NCBI RefSeq assembly: GCF_020991085.1 | Contig: NZ_CP087719.1 | Location: 1,178,001-1,242,000 of the forward strand | Direction: 5' to 3' | Origin: Roseomonas sp. OT10 | GTDB lineage: Bacteria > Pseudomonadota > Alphaproteobacteria > Acetobacterales > Acetobacteraceae | DNA length: 64,000 bases | Shown here: positions 51,760 through 61,012 of the stretch, in pieces | How the letters are laid out: each line of letters opens with the position of its first letter | How positions within the stretch are numbered: the stretch's first letter is position 1 | Program-made: the position numbers and the translations under genes | Notes under the pieces: model-generated | The model's input: only the letters and a program-made list of their open reading frames with translations | What the model was told of the DNA's origin: nothing | Database searches by the model: none

Positions 51760-52731
51760 ATGACCCATCGCCGGTCCCTGCTGGGCGCGGCCGCCCTGCT
51801 GCCGCTGGCGCGCGCGGCCGGCGCGCAGGGCGCCTACCCGTCCCGTCCCGTCACGGTGATCAACCCCTTCGCGCCGGGCGGGCAGTCGGACCCGGTGGGG
51901 CGCCTGGTCAACCTCCAGCTCCAGCGGGCCCTGGGCCAACCCTTCGTGCTCGACAACCGCCTTGGCGCGGGAAGCACCATCGGCGCGCAGTACGTCGCCC
52001 GCGCGGAGCCGGACGGCTACACGCTGCTGCTCGGCACGACGAGCACCTACGTCATCGCCCCTTACGTGTACCGCCCGCAGCCCTACGACCCGCTGACCGC
52101 CTTCGCCCCCGTCGCCGCGCTGTCGGAGGCGCCGACGATCCTCGTGGCGAGCCCGCGGCGCGGCATCCGGAGCCTGGAGGCGATGGTGCGGCTGGCGAAG
52201 GAGAAGCCGGGTGAGGTGACCGTCGCCTCGGCAGGGAACGGCAGCTTCCCGCACGTCTTTGCCGAGCTCTTCATGGCCCGTGCGGGCGTGCGTCTGACCC
52301 ACGTTCCCTACCGCGGCGGCTCGCTCGCGATGAACGACGTGGTGGCGGGGCAGGTGGACCTGTTCTTCGAGGTGGTGGCGGCCGCCGCGCCGCAGGTGCA
52401 GTCGGGGCGCGTGACGGCCCTTCTCGCCAGCGGCGCCGCCCGCTCCCCCCTGTTGCCGGAGGTGCCCTGCGCCGTGGAACTTGGCCTGCCCGAACTCGAC
52501 CTCACCTCCTGGGTCGGGCTCGCGGCACCCGCCGGCACGCCGCCCGCGATCGTCGCGGCGCTGAACCGGGAGGCGAACGCGGCGCTGCGCACGGAGGAGA
52601 TGGGGGGGCTGATGGCGCGCCTCGGGATCGGCCCTGTCGGCGGCACCCCAGCCGCGATGGGCGAGAGGATCGCGCGGGAGGCCGGCCTTTACCGCAAGAT
52701 GATCGAGAGCACGGGGATCACGGTGGAATGA
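51760..52731 (+). CDS. Tripartite tricarboxylate (Bug/TctC-type) substrate-binding protein
   Basis: This 323-residue periplasmic receptor has a signal peptide THRRSLLGAAALLPLARAAGAQ, containing an RR pair that could be Tat-like. Bug motifs are YPSRPVTVINPFAPGGQSDPVGR, LDNRLGAGSTIGAQ, PDGYTLLLGTTSTY and VPYRGGSLAMNDVVAGQVDL. It is the third orphan TTT receptor of the window. A GGAGGAAACGAG site precedes ATG 51760. Its place behind the aromatic hydroxylase suggests that it binds the aromatic acid substrate. Confidence 0.88.
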   Translation: MTHRRSLLGAAALLPLARAAGAQGAYPSRPVTVINPFAPGGQSDPVGRLVNLQLQRALGQPFVLDNRLGAGSTIGAQYVARAEPDGYTLLLGTTSTYVIAPYVYRPQPYDPLTAFAPVAALSEAPTILVASPRRGIRSLEAMVRLAKEKPGEVTVASAGNGSFPHVFAELFMARAGVRLTHVPYRGGSLAMNDVVAGQVDLFFEVVAAAAPQVQSGRVTALLASGAARSPLLPEVPCAVELGLPELDLTSWVGLAAPAGTPPAIVAALNREANAALRTEEMGGLMARLGIGPVGGTPAAMGERIAREAGLYRKMIESTGITVE

Positions 52732-52867
52732 GGCGCGTGGGCGGGGCCGTCCCGCGGCCTCCAATCCGGTGCGTCCTCCTCCAGTAAGCCGGCGCCGCGG
52801 CGGCAGAGCGCGTCGAGGGCGCGGGCGACGTCCGGAAGGGGGATCGCTCCCTGTCCGCCAGCCGGAT

Positions 52868-53005
52868 GACGGCGCGGCTGGTGCGCCAGTGGCCGTGTGG
52901 CGTGGCGTCGACCAGGCGCTCACGTCCGGGTCCCCGGCCGTAGCGACGGGTCATGTTCGCGGCAGCACCGGTCTCATCCAGAATGACGACACGCTCGGGG
53001 TGCAT
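52868..53005 (-). pseudogene. IS630-type transposase fragment
   Basis: About 45 residues on the - strand, HPERVVILDETGAAANMTRR then GRERLVDATPHGHWRTSRAV, correspond to the region around the first catalytic Asp (DET) and the VPHGHWKT segment of IS630 transposases. The rest of the gene is missing. It lies next to the lolD relic. Confidence 0.6.
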
Positions 53006-53027
53006 GGTGCGCTGCCAGACGCGTCAC

Positions 53028-53245
53028 AGCAGTGCTCCGCCATGGCCCCCGTCAATGGCCGGCGGCCCCGCTGGCGGATGGGCCGCCCGGGGATGTTGGC
53101 GGTGTCACTCCCGACCATGTCTCCGCCCAGCGGCCTGGGGCGGCGCGGGCCAGGGGACTTGCCGCCCTGATCGTTACCCACAACCTGGGACGGTGCCGCA
53201 GATGAACCGGGGAGGACGACGCTGCGCGAGGCCCACTGAAGCCGG
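53028..53245 (+). pseudogene. Relic of a lolD-like ABC ATPase gene (3' part)
   Basis: One + frame reads LADGPPGDVGGVTPDHVSAQ and then RPGAARARGLAALIVTHN, which aligns with LolD residues from Walker B (LADEPTGN) to the H-loop ([12 protein letters not shown]) with about 24 of 38 identities by eye. A stop follows at the end of the RCRR codons, and nucleotide similarity to the 3' end of lolD continues to about 53245. The 5' part is absent or unrecognisable. It is a decayed duplicate or an old paralogue fragment. Confidence 0.55.
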
Positions 53246-53486
53246 TCTGACGTGACACGCTCCGCACGGGGTCCGCGGATGGCGGGGCCCCGTGCCCGCC
53301 CGGCGGGACGGCCATCCGGCGCCGGCTTCGTTCCACGCTCGGGAACCGTGCCGCCTCGGTTGAGACGGAGGTCGCCGTCGCCTATGATGTAACGGCCGGC
53401 TTGCCACTGTCACCGCTGCGTCACGGGATGGCCGGTGGGGCTCCGTTGCCCGCCCAGCCCGCGCGCCTTCCCTCGCGAGGTCGCCC

Positions 53487-54077
53487 ATGCCCGGTCCCGT
53501 TCCGGCCCCCCACCCGACGCCGGCCCGCCGGCCCGCCGGCGTGGCCGGGGTCGCCCCGCCCGCGTCCCGGCGGTCCGTGCTGCTGGGGCTGCTCGCCGCG
53601 CTGCCGGCGGCACGGCGGGCCGCGGCGGCACCGCAGGAGGCGCTGCCGGAGCCGGGCGGGCGGGTCCTGCTGAGCCTGATGGGCAATATCGCCGTCACCA
53701 ACCGCAACGGCCGTGCCGATTTCGACCGGGACATGCTGCGGGCCCTGGGCCAGAGGCAGCTCAGCACCCCGACGGCCTGGACCGATGGCATCAAGCAGTT
53801 CGAGGGCGTGCTGGCCCGCGCGGTGCTGGAACGGGTCGGCGCGCAGGGCGGCGTGGTCCGGGCCCGGGCGGTCAACGACTACATGATCGACATCCCCCGC
53901 CAGGATTTCGAGCGCTACGACGTCCTGCTGGCCTACCGGATGGACGGGCGCGACCTGACCACCCGCGACAAGGGGCCGCTCTGGATCGTCTATCCGCGCT
54001 CGGAGCACCCCGAGCTGGACGACGCCCAGTACAACTCCCGCTGGGTCTGGCAGCTGCGCAGCCTGGAGGTCAGGTGA
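53487..54077 (+). CDS. Exported SUOX-like (molybdopterin-oxidoreductase-fold) protein
   Basis: This 196-residue protein has a signal segment with twin Arg (SRRSVLLGLLAALP) and a small SUOX-type domain: LLSLMGNIAVTNRNGRADFDRDML, TAWTDGIKQFEGV, GVVRARAVNDYMIDIP and RYDVLLAYRMDGRDLTTRDKGPLWIVYP. The Mo-ligating Cys is not evident, so it may not carry the cofactor. Such genes usually sit directly before a sensor kinase, as here (stop overlaps the kinase start), suggesting a periplasmic accessory sensor. Confidence 0.8.
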   Translation: MPGPVPAPHPTPARRPAGVAGVAPPASRRSVLLGLLAALPAARRAAAAPQEALPEPGGRVLLSLMGNIAVTNRNGRADFDRDMLRALGQRQLSTPTAWTDGIKQFEGVLARAVLERVGAQGGVVRARAVNDYMIDIPRQDFERYDVLLAYRMDGRDLTTRDKGPLWIVYPRSEHPELDDAQYNSRWVWQLRSLEVR

Positions 54078-55471
54078 ACCTCCCGCCCGCCCTGGTCCGG
54101 CGGCGGGCCTCCTTCCTCGCCCTCGGGGCGGTGATCGCCTTCATCCTGTTCTTCGTCATGGCCGGGCTGCGGCTCATCGAGGTCGAGCGCAACGTCCAGA
54201 CCCGCCTGGGCGAGAGCGTGCTGTGGTTCGTCAGCCAGGCCCAGGTCGAGACGGCGCGGATGCTCGACACCGTCACCCGCCGCTATGCCGACGATCCGGA
54301 GGTGGACGAGGAAGAGGTGATGCTGCGTTTCGACGTGCTGGTCAGCCGGCTCTCCGTGCTGGAATCCGGCACGGTGCGGGAGCGGCTGGAGGATCTCGGC
54401 GAGGCGACGGAGCTGGACCGGCGGATCGGCCCGGTGGTCTGGCTTGCCTCCCTGGCGGAGACCCTCACCCCCGGCGATCGCGACGCGGTCAACGCCCTGC
54501 GCGGTGCGCTGGCACCCCTTTTGATGCAGCTGCGCGACACGGCCAACCGCTCCGTCCTGGCCGATCGCGAGCAGCGCCTGCTGCTGCGGGACGGCCGCCG
54601 CCGGGCGATGCTGGAGTTCGTGGTCTTCGGCTCGGGCATCGCCGGCATGGGCGTGCTGCTGATCGTGCTGCTGGTCCAGGGCCGGGTGGCGGCGCGACGG
54701 GCGGAGATCTCGCTGGAGCGGGAGCGCGACCTGGGCCGGCTGTACCGCGGCTTCGTCTCGGTCGTCTCGCACCAGTTCCGCACGCCGCTGGCCATCATCG
54801 ACGGCAGCGCCCAGCGCATGGCCCGGCGCGGCACGGCCATGGACGCGCAGGAGCTGGCGGAACGCACCGCCAAGATCCGCGATGCCTCCCGCCGCATGGT
54901 ACGGCTGATGGAGAGCACCCTGAACGCCGCGCGGCTGGAGGCGGGGGAGATCACGCTGAACCCGCGCCCCTGCGAGCCGGCCGTGCTGGTGCGCGAGATC
55001 TGCGCCTCCCAGACGGAGCTGGACGGCAAGGCGCGGCTGGAGCTTGACCTCGCGGGCCTGCCGCCTGTCCTGCCCTGCGACGTGACCCTGGTCGAGCAGG
55101 CCATCGCCAACCTCGTCTCCAACGCGGTGAAGTACTCGCCTCCGGGCTCGCCGGTGGTCGTCACGGGCGGCAGCACCGTCGGCGGCGGTATGGTGCTGCG
55201 GGTCCGGGACCATGGCGTCGGAATCCCGGCCGGGGAGCTTCCGCGCCTGTTCGACCGCTTCTATCGTGCCAGCACGGCGCGGAACGTGCCGGGCACGGGG
55301 ATCGGCCTGGCCTTCGCGCGGCAGGTGGCGCGGCTGCACGGTGGGGACATCACCGTGGAGAGCCGGGAAGGCGAGGGCTCCACCTTCACCCTGCGGCTCG
55401 AGCCGGTCGGCGACCCCGCCCGGTCCGGGGCCGCCAAACGTTCGTTGGGATGGTTGCGATGGGCCGCCTGA
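54074..55471 (+). CDS. Sensor histidine kinase
   Basis: This 465-residue membrane kinase has two transmembrane helices (about residues 12–34 and 190–212) flanking a periplasmic helical domain. It then has the dimerisation/phospho-acceptor H-box VSVVSHQFRTPLAIIDG (His near residue 234), N-box NLVSNAVKYSPPG, G1 DHGVGIP and G2 GTGIGLAFAR. The start is GTG 54074, overlapping the preceding stop, with TGGAGG upstream. It overlaps the response-regulator gene by 22 bases, so the two form a cognate pair. Confidence 0.9.
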   Translation: MNLPPALVRRRASFLALGAVIAFILFFVMAGLRLIEVERNVQTRLGESVLWFVSQAQVETARMLDTVTRRYADDPEVDEEEVMLRFDVLVSRLSVLESGTVRERLEDLGEATELDRRIGPVVWLASLAETLTPGDRDAVNALRGALAPLLMQLRDTANRSVLADREQRLLLRDGRRRAMLEFVVFGSGIAGMGVLLIVLLVQGRVAARRAEISLERERDLGRLYRGFVSVVSHQFRTPLAIIDGSAQRMARRGTAMDAQELAERTAKIRDASRRMVRLMESTLNAARLEAGEITLNPRPCEPAVLVREICASQTELDGKARLELDLAGLPPVLPCDVTLVEQAIANLVSNAVKYSPPGSPVVVTGGSTVGGGMVLRVRDHGVGIPAGELPRLFDRFYRASTARNVPGTGIGLAFARQVARLHGGDITVESREGEGSTFTLRLEPVGDPARSGAAKRSLGWLRWAA

Positions 55472-56505
55472 TCCTGTGCGTGGAGGACGAGGCGGACCTG
55501 CGCGCCGACCTGGCCGAGGAGCTGGAGGCCGCCGGCTACGTGGTGGCGCAGGCGGAGGACGGCCGCGAGGCACTGGCCCTGCTGGCAGATCGTGCCCCCG
55601 ACCTGGTGCTCTGCGACATCACCATGCCGGGCATGGACGGCTTCGAACTGCTGCGCCGGCTGCGGGCGGAGCGGCCCGACCTGGCGGACATCCCCTTCGT
55701 CTTCCTCACCGCCCTGGCCGACCGGGCGGACATGCTGGCGGGGCGCGAGGCCGGGGCGGACGACTACCTGGTCAAGCCGATCGACTTCGACCTGATGCTG
55801 GCCACCGTCGCCTCCCGGCTGCGGCAGGTGGACCGGATGCGGGAAAAGGCGGACCGGCAGATCGAGGAGGTGCGCGCCGCCTTCGCGGGCCTCGCCACCC
55901 AGGGTGGCGCCGCCCCGCCCCCGGGCAGCGAGGCGGCCGCCCGGGCGCTGAACCACGTCGCCCTGGGCGTGCTGCTGCTGGATGCGGAGGGCGAGGTGAC
56001 CTTCGCCAACCGCACCGCCACGGCCATCCTGGAGCAGAAGGACGGGTTGACCCTGTCCAACCGCCGGCTGCGCGGCGCCAATGCGGAGCAGAACAAGGCG
56101 CTGCGGGAGCTGGTGGACGCCGTCCACCGCCGCCAGGGCTCGCCCGAGAATGCCGCCCTGTCGCTGCCCCGGCCCTCCGGCGCCCGGCCGCTGGCGATCC
56201 TCGCCTGCGCCCTGGGAACGGCGCCGGAGGCGGGCGTGGCGCTCTTCGTCTCCGATGCGGAGCGCCGGCCGCGCATGCCGCCCGAGGTGGCGGCGCGCCT
56301 CTACGGCCTGACCCCGGCGGAGGTGCGCCTCGCCCTGGCCCTGGCGGAAGGCCAGCGCCTGGACGAGATCGCCGCGGAATCCGGCCTGTCGCGCAATACC
56401 CTCGCCTCCACCCTGCGCAGCATCTTCCGCAAGACGGAGACGGACCGGCAGGCCGACCTGGTCAGCCTGTTCCTGGCGAACCCGGTGTCCCTCAGCGACG
56501 GCTGA
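55450..56505 (+). CDS. Response regulator with PAS-like middle and LuxR-type HTH
   Basis: The 351-residue protein has a receiver domain (about residues 5–125): acidic pair VEDE, phospho-acceptor in LCDITMPGMDG, T in FLTALAD and K in YLVKPID. Next come a short coiled coil, a PAS-like segment near 170–250 (GVLLLDAEGEVTFANRTA) and a C-terminal LuxR-type helix-turn-helix (LYGLTPAEVRLALALAEGQRLDEIA and SRNTLASTLRSIFRKT). The start is ATG 55450 or 55459; the first overlaps the kinase gene. It is the likely output of the kinase encoded before it. Confidence 0.9.
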   Translation: MVAMGRLILCVEDEADLRADLAEELEAAGYVVAQAEDGREALALLADRAPDLVLCDITMPGMDGFELLRRLRAERPDLADIPFVFLTALADRADMLAGREAGADDYLVKPIDFDLMLATVASRLRQVDRMREKADRQIEEVRAAFAGLATQGGAAPPPGSEAAARALNHVALGVLLLDAEGEVTFANRTATAILEQKDGLTLSNRRLRGANAEQNKALRELVDAVHRRQGSPENAALSLPRPSGARPLAILACALGTAPEAGVALFVSDAERRPRMPPEVAARLYGLTPAEVRLALALAEGQRLDEIAAESGLSRNTLASTLRSIFRKTETDRQADLVSLFLANPVSLSDG

Positions 56506-56512
56506 GGCCGCG

Positions 56513-57232
56513 TCACCCCGCCGGGCGTTCCGCCATGACGATGTAGTTGACGGACAGGTCGCGCGTTTCCCGCCAGCGTCCCGATCCCGGGTGGAAGCCC
56601 ATCCCCGCGATGTCGCGCACCAGCAGCCCGGCGCGGCGCAGCCCGGCGCCCAGCTCGGCCGGGGTGACGAACATCCGCCAGTCATGCGTCCCGCGCGGCA
56701 GCAGGCGGAGCACGTATTCCGCCCCGAGCTTGGCCATCAGGAAGGAGCGCGGCGTCCGGTTCAGGGTGGAGAGGAAGACGCAGCCGCCGGGGGCGGTCCG
56801 TGCCGCCAGCGCCGCCAGGAAGGCGGAGCGGTCGGAGACATGCTCGATCACCTCCAGTGCGACGACCGCGTCCCAGGTCCCGTCCAGCGTCTCCGCCAGC
56901 CCCTCGCGGTAGTCGATCGCCAGCCCCTCGGCCGCCGCATGGGCGCGGGCGACGGAAAGGGCCTCGCCGGCGGCGTCGATCCCCGTGACGGCCGCGCCGC
57001 GCCGGGCCAGGGCCTCGCTGGCCAGTCCCGCGCCGCAGCCGACGTCGAGCACCCGCAGCCCGGCCAGGCTCCCTCCGAGGCGCCCGGTGGCGCGGGCCAG
57101 GCGCTCGGCGATCCAGCCGGTGCGGAGCGGGTTCATGGCGTGCAGCGGCCGCATCGGCCCGGCCGGGTCCCACCAGCGGGCGGCCAGGGCGTCGAATTTC
57201 CGGATCTCATCGGCGCGGACGGTGCCGGACAT
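56513..57232 (-). CDS. ubiG: Ubiquinone biosynthesis O-methyltransferase UbiG
   Basis: UbiG performs both O-methylations of ubiquinone synthesis using S-adenosylmethionine. The 239-residue protein has the SAM-binding motif LRVLDVGCGAGLASEALARRGAAVTGID, the upstream KFDALAARWWDPAGPMRPLHAMNPLR typical of UbiG, and VALEVIEHVSDRSAFL and LSTLNRTPRSFLMAKLGAEY. ATG 57232 gives this length. It is divergent from lysC, a common alphaproteobacterial arrangement, and ends 7 bp from the convergent response-regulator gene. Confidence 0.94.
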   Translation of the reverse strand: MSGTVRADEIRKFDALAARWWDPAGPMRPLHAMNPLRTGWIAERLARATGRLGGSLAGLRVLDVGCGAGLASEALARRGAAVTGIDAAGEALSVARAHAAAEGLAIDYREGLAETLDGTWDAVVALEVIEHVSDRSAFLAALAARTAPGGCVFLSTLNRTPRSFLMAKLGAEYVLRLLPRGTHDWRMFVTPAELGAGLRRAGLLVRDIAGMGFHPGSGRWRETRDLSVNYIVMAERPAG

Positions 57233-57381
57233 GGCGGGGTACTCCCGGAAGGGGCTGGGCAGGGCCGGGTCCGGGCCCCGATTCCGGCCAAGGTTGCGGC
57301 CGGCGGCGTCGCTCTGTATCTGTCCCGCCCCTCCACGGCGCGCAACCGGCGCGCCCTCAACCGGATAAGTCACCGGCGCTC

Positions 57382-58608
57382 ATGGCCCGCATCGTGATGA
57401 AGTTCGGCGGCACCTCCGTCGCCGACCTGGACCGTATCCGCAACGTCGCCCGCCGCGTGAAGCGCGAGGTGAAGGCCGGCCACGAGGTGGCCGTGGTCGT
57501 CTCCGCCATGTCCGGGGTGACGAACCAGCTCGTGAAATGGTGCACGGACCTGTCGCCCCTGCACGACGCGCGGGAATACGACACGGTGGTCGCGACCGGC
57601 GAGCAGGTGACGACGGGGCTGACCGCCATCGCGTTGCAGGCGGAGGGGGTGGATGCCCGCTCCTGGCAGGGCTGGCAGGTGCCGGTCCGCACCGACGGCG
57701 CGCACGGCAAGGCGCGGGTGGAGGAGATCGACGGCTCGGCGCTGATCGAGCGGATGCAGGCCGGCCAGGTGCCGGTGATCGCGGGCTTCCAGGGCATCGG
57801 GCCGCGGGAGCGGATCACCACGCTGGGCCGCGGCGGCTCCGACCTCTCGGCGGTGGCGGTGGCGGCGGCGGTGAAGGCCGACCGCTGCGACATCTACACG
57901 GACGTGGACGGCATCTACACGACCGACCCGCGCATCGTGCCCCGCGCCCGCAAGCTGGAGCGCGTGGCCTTCGAGGAAATGCTGGAACTTGCCTCGGTCG
58001 GGGCCAAGGTGCTGCAGACCCGCTCGGTCGAGCTGGCGATGAAGCAGAAGGTGCGGGTGCAGGTGCTGTCCTCCTTCGAGGACAAGCCGGGCTCCCTGGT
58101 GGTGGACGAGGACGAGATCGTGGAACAGCCGCTGGTGACGGGCGTCGCCTATTCCCGGGACGAGGCCAAGGTGACGCTGCGCCGCCTGCCGGACCGGCCG
58201 GGCATCGCCGCCCATATCTTCGGGCCGCTGGCCGCGGCGAACGTGAACGTGGACATGATCGTGCAGATCCTGGGCGCGGACGGCACGACGGACATGACCT
58301 TCACCGTCGCCAAGACGGACCTCCCGCGCGCGCGGGAGGTGCTGGAGGGGGCGAAGGGCGAGATCGGCTTCGACGCCATCCTGACCGACACGGAGGTCGC
58401 CAAGATCTCCATCGTGGGCATCGGCATGCGCAGCCATGCGGGCGTGGCCGCGACGATGTTCCGGACCCTGGCCGAGAAGAACATCAACATCCAGGTCATC
58501 TCCACCAGCGAGATCAAGACCAGCGTGCTGATCGGGCTGGAGTACACGGAGCTGGCGGTGCGCGCGCTGCACACCGCCTATGGCCTCGACGGCCCGGAGA
58601 AGGGCTGA
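57382..58608 (+). CDS. lysC: Aspartate kinase
   Basis: LysC phosphorylates aspartate, the first step towards lysine, threonine and methionine. The 408-residue protein has the kinase motif KFGGTSVADLDRI at residues 6–18, TLGRGGSDLSAVAVAAAVKADRCDIYTDVDGIYTTDPR in the middle (split motif regions), and two C-terminal ACT domains (from about residues 265 and 340; VAKISIVGIGMRSHAGVAATMF) for feedback regulation. It is divergent from ubiG and ends just before a nitronate monooxygenase gene. Confidence 0.96.
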   Translation: MARIVMKFGGTSVADLDRIRNVARRVKREVKAGHEVAVVVSAMSGVTNQLVKWCTDLSPLHDAREYDTVVATGEQVTTGLTAIALQAEGVDARSWQGWQVPVRTDGAHGKARVEEIDGSALIERMQAGQVPVIAGFQGIGPRERITTLGRGGSDLSAVAVAAAVKADRCDIYTDVDGIYTTDPRIVPRARKLERVAFEEMLELASVGAKVLQTRSVELAMKQKVRVQVLSSFEDKPGSLVVDEDEIVEQPLVTGVAYSRDEAKVTLRRLPDRPGIAAHIFGPLAAANVNVDMIVQILGADGTTDMTFTVAKTDLPRAREVLEGAKGEIGFDAILTDTEVAKISIVGIGMRSHAGVAATMFRTLAEKNINIQVISTSEIKTSVLIGLEYTELAVRALHTAYGLDGPEKG

Positions 58609-58612
58609 GCCC

Positions 58613-59707
58613 ATGGACGCGCTTCCCGCGAAGGATGCGGCCGCCGCCCGGCTGGATGCCCTGATGGCGCGCGGCGCGGCCTTCCTGGGCAGCCGCTGGG
58701 CCATCCTGGGCGGGGCGATGTCCTGGGTCAGCGAGCGGCACCTGGTCGCGGCGCTCAGCGAGGCGGGGGCCTTCGGCGTCATCGCCTGCGGCGCGATGAT
58801 GCCCGACCGGCTGGCCGAGGAGATCGCCGCCACCCAGGCGCTGACCGACAAGCCCTTCGGCGTGAACCTGATCACCATGCACCCGGAGCTGACGGCACTG
58901 GTGCAGGTCTGCCTGGACGCGAAGGTGGGCCACATCGTCTTCGCCGGCGGCATCCCGCCCGGCCCCGCCATCCGGCAGGCCAAGGAGGGCGGCGCGAAGG
59001 TCATCTGCTTTGCCCCGGCGCTGGCGCTGGCGAAGAAGCTGGTCCGCTCCGGCGCCGACGCGCTGGTGATCGAGGGCTCCGAGGCGGGCGGCCATATCGG
59101 CCCGGTCAGCCTGAACGTCCTGGCGCAGGAGATCCTGCCGCATATCCGCGAGGTTCCCGTCTTCGTGGCCGGCGGCATCGGGCGGGGGGAGGCGATCCTC
59201 TCCTACCTGGAGATGGGGGCGGCCGGGGTGCAGCTTGGTACCCGCTTCGTCTGCGCGACCGAATCCATCGCCCACCCGAAGTTCAAGCAGGCCTTCCTGC
59301 GCGGTGCCGCCCGCGACGCCCTGCCGACCGTCCAGCTCGACGAGAGCTTCCCGGTGATCCCCGTCCGCGCGCTGCAGAACGCCGGGACGAAGCGCTTCCT
59401 GGAGCATCAGGCGGAGGTGATCCGCCGCTTCCGCTCCGGCGAGCTGGCCAAGGACGCGGCGCAGCTTGACATCGAGCACTACTGGGCCGGCGCCCTGCGC
59501 CGCGCGGTGATCGAGGGCGATGTCGAGAACGGCTCGCTGATGGCCGGCCAGTCCGTGGGCATGGTGACCCGGGAGCAGCCGGCGGCGGAGATCGTGGCCG
59601 AGCTGGTGGAGCAGGCGGTGGCCGCGATCCTGGCCCGCTCCGGCGGCTCGCCGGGTGGCATAAACGTCACCGAGGCGGGGCTTTCCCGGCCATCCCTGGC
59701 GGGCTAG
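58613..59707 (+). CDS. Nitronate monooxygenase / 2-nitropropane dioxygenase-family flavoprotein
   Basis: This 364-residue TIM-barrel FMN enzyme has GGAMSWVSERHLVAALSEAGAFGVIACGAM near residue 33, KPFGVNLITMHP, FAGGIPPGPAIRQAKEGG, ALVIEGSEAGGHIGP (the Gly-rich motif with His) and VFVAGGIGRGEAIL followed by GAAGVQLGTRFVC. The family oxidises alkyl nitronates. This subgroup may have another role, as it is widely conserved between lysC and rodZ/ispG in alphaproteobacteria. ATG 58613 follows the lysC stop by 4 bases. Confidence 0.87.
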   Translation: MDALPAKDAAAARLDALMARGAAFLGSRWAILGGAMSWVSERHLVAALSEAGAFGVIACGAMMPDRLAEEIAATQALTDKPFGVNLITMHPELTALVQVCLDAKVGHIVFAGGIPPGPAIRQAKEGGAKVICFAPALALAKKLVRSGADALVIEGSEAGGHIGPVSLNVLAQEILPHIREVPVFVAGGIGRGEAILSYLEMGAAGVQLGTRFVCATESIAHPKFKQAFLRGAARDALPTVQLDESFPVIPVRALQNAGTKRFLEHQAEVIRRFRSGELAKDAAQLDIEHYWAGALRRAVIEGDVENGSLMAGQSVGMVTREQPAAEIVAELVEQAVAAILARSGGSPGGINVTEAGLSRPSLAG

Positions 59708-59718
59708 GTGTCGCTGCG

Positions 59719-60933
59719 GTGCCCGACGACGTGAAGCGCATGCCTCGTGCCGAGACGATGTCCTCCTCCGATGCCCTGCGCGTCGGGGAGGAACTGCGGG
59801 ATGCACGGCTCTCCCTGGGCGTGACGGTCGAGCAGATGGCCGACCACCTGCGCATCAACCGGCGCTACATCGCCGCGCTGGAGGAGGGCCGCAGCAAGGA
59901 CCTGCCCGGCCCGGCCTATGCGCTGGGCTTCGTGCGCTCCTACGCCCGGGCGCTGGGGCTCGATGCGGACGAGCTGACCCGGCGCTTCCGCGACGGGGCG
60001 GGCACCGCCGGCCGCGGCCGCACCGATCTCGTCTTCCCCGAGCCCGTCCCGAAGCGCGGCGTCCCCGCCGGGGCGGTGATCCTGCTCGGCGCCCTCCTGG
60101 CTGCCGGCAGCTATGCCGCCTGGTGGAACTGGAGCGGCTCCGGCCAGCGGATCGTGGACCGCGTCGAGGAGCCGCCGGCGCGGATCGAGGAGGCAGCACG
60201 CAATGCCGCCCCCGAAAGCGCCCCCGTCCTGCCGCCGACCATGGGCCAGGCCGTGCCGGTCGGCCCCGGCGCGTCGCGCCCCTCGGTGCCCGCCGGCAGT
60301 GCCTCGGCCCCGTCGCCCGTGCCGCCCCCGGCCGCGTCGCCGGCGCCGGCGGCCGGGAACGGCCCTGCCACAGGCCCCGGACCCGTCATCGCCCAGGCTC
60401 CGCGTCCCGGCGTCCAGCCCGGCCCGTCCACCGCGGCCCCCGCCACCCCGGGCGGCTCGCGCCCGGCGACCCCGCCGGGCGGCGGCGTGGTCCCCGGCGC
60501 CACGGCCCCTGCCGCGACGCCACCCTCCGCCCCGGCCGGCCCGGCGCCCGGCGGCCCCGGTTCCGCCCCGCCGAGCGCGACGGCCGCCGCCCCTCCGGCC
60601 CCGCCGCCGCCGGCCACCCCCACCGCCCCGGTGCAGGCCGAGGGCCAGGGCCGCATCGTCCTCCGCGCCACAGACGAGAGCTGGGTGCAGCTGCGCGACC
60701 CCCGCAACGGGCGGACGCTGCTGAACCGCGTCCTGCGGCCGAACGAGACCTTCGCCGTGCCTGCGGTGGAAGGGCTGATGCTGACCACCGGCAAGGCGCA
60801 GGCGCTGGAGGTGCTGGTGGACGGCCAGCCCAGCGGCGCCCTGGCGGGACGGTCCAACGTGGTGCGCGACATCCCCCTGGACCCTGAGCGGCTGAAGGCC
60901 GCCGGCCAGGGCGGCGGCGCGACCCGACCCTGA
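59719..60933 (+). CDS. RodZ-like protein: HTH, transmembrane helix and periplasmic DUF4115 domain
   Basis: This 404-residue protein has a Cro/Xre-type HTH_25 domain (about residues 19–85; [27 protein letters not shown] and [18 protein letters not shown]) and one membrane helix near residues 116–135. A Pro/Ala-rich linker of about 170 residues follows, then a C-terminal DUF4115 domain ([19 protein letters not shown] and [25 protein letters not shown]). RodZ links MreB to the cell wall machinery. The start is GTG 59719 or ATG at 59740/59758; the ribosome sites do not decide. It precedes ispG, as in relatives. Confidence 0.85.
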   Translation: MPDDVKRMPRAETMSSSDALRVGEELRDARLSLGVTVEQMADHLRINRRYIAALEEGRSKDLPGPAYALGFVRSYARALGLDADELTRRFRDGAGTAGRGRTDLVFPEPVPKRGVPAGAVILLGALLAAGSYAAWWNWSGSGQRIVDRVEEPPARIEEAARNAAPESAPVLPPTMGQAVPVGPGASRPSVPAGSASAPSPVPPPAASPAPAAGNGPATGPGPVIAQAPRPGVQPGPSTAAPATPGGSRPATPPGGGVVPGATAPAATPPSAPAGPAPGGPGSAPPSATAAAPPAPPPPATPTAPVQAEGQGRIVLRATDESWVQLRDPRNGRTLLNRVLRPNETFAVPAVEGLMLTTGKAQALEVLVDGQPSGALAGRSNVVRDIPLDPERLKAAGQGGGATRP

Positions 60934-61012
60934 TTCCGGCCTGACCGGGCGGGCGCGCCTTGGCCGGTGTGGCCCGGGCTGCCATATCCGGCAGCGAGCA
61001 GCGGGAGCCGAC

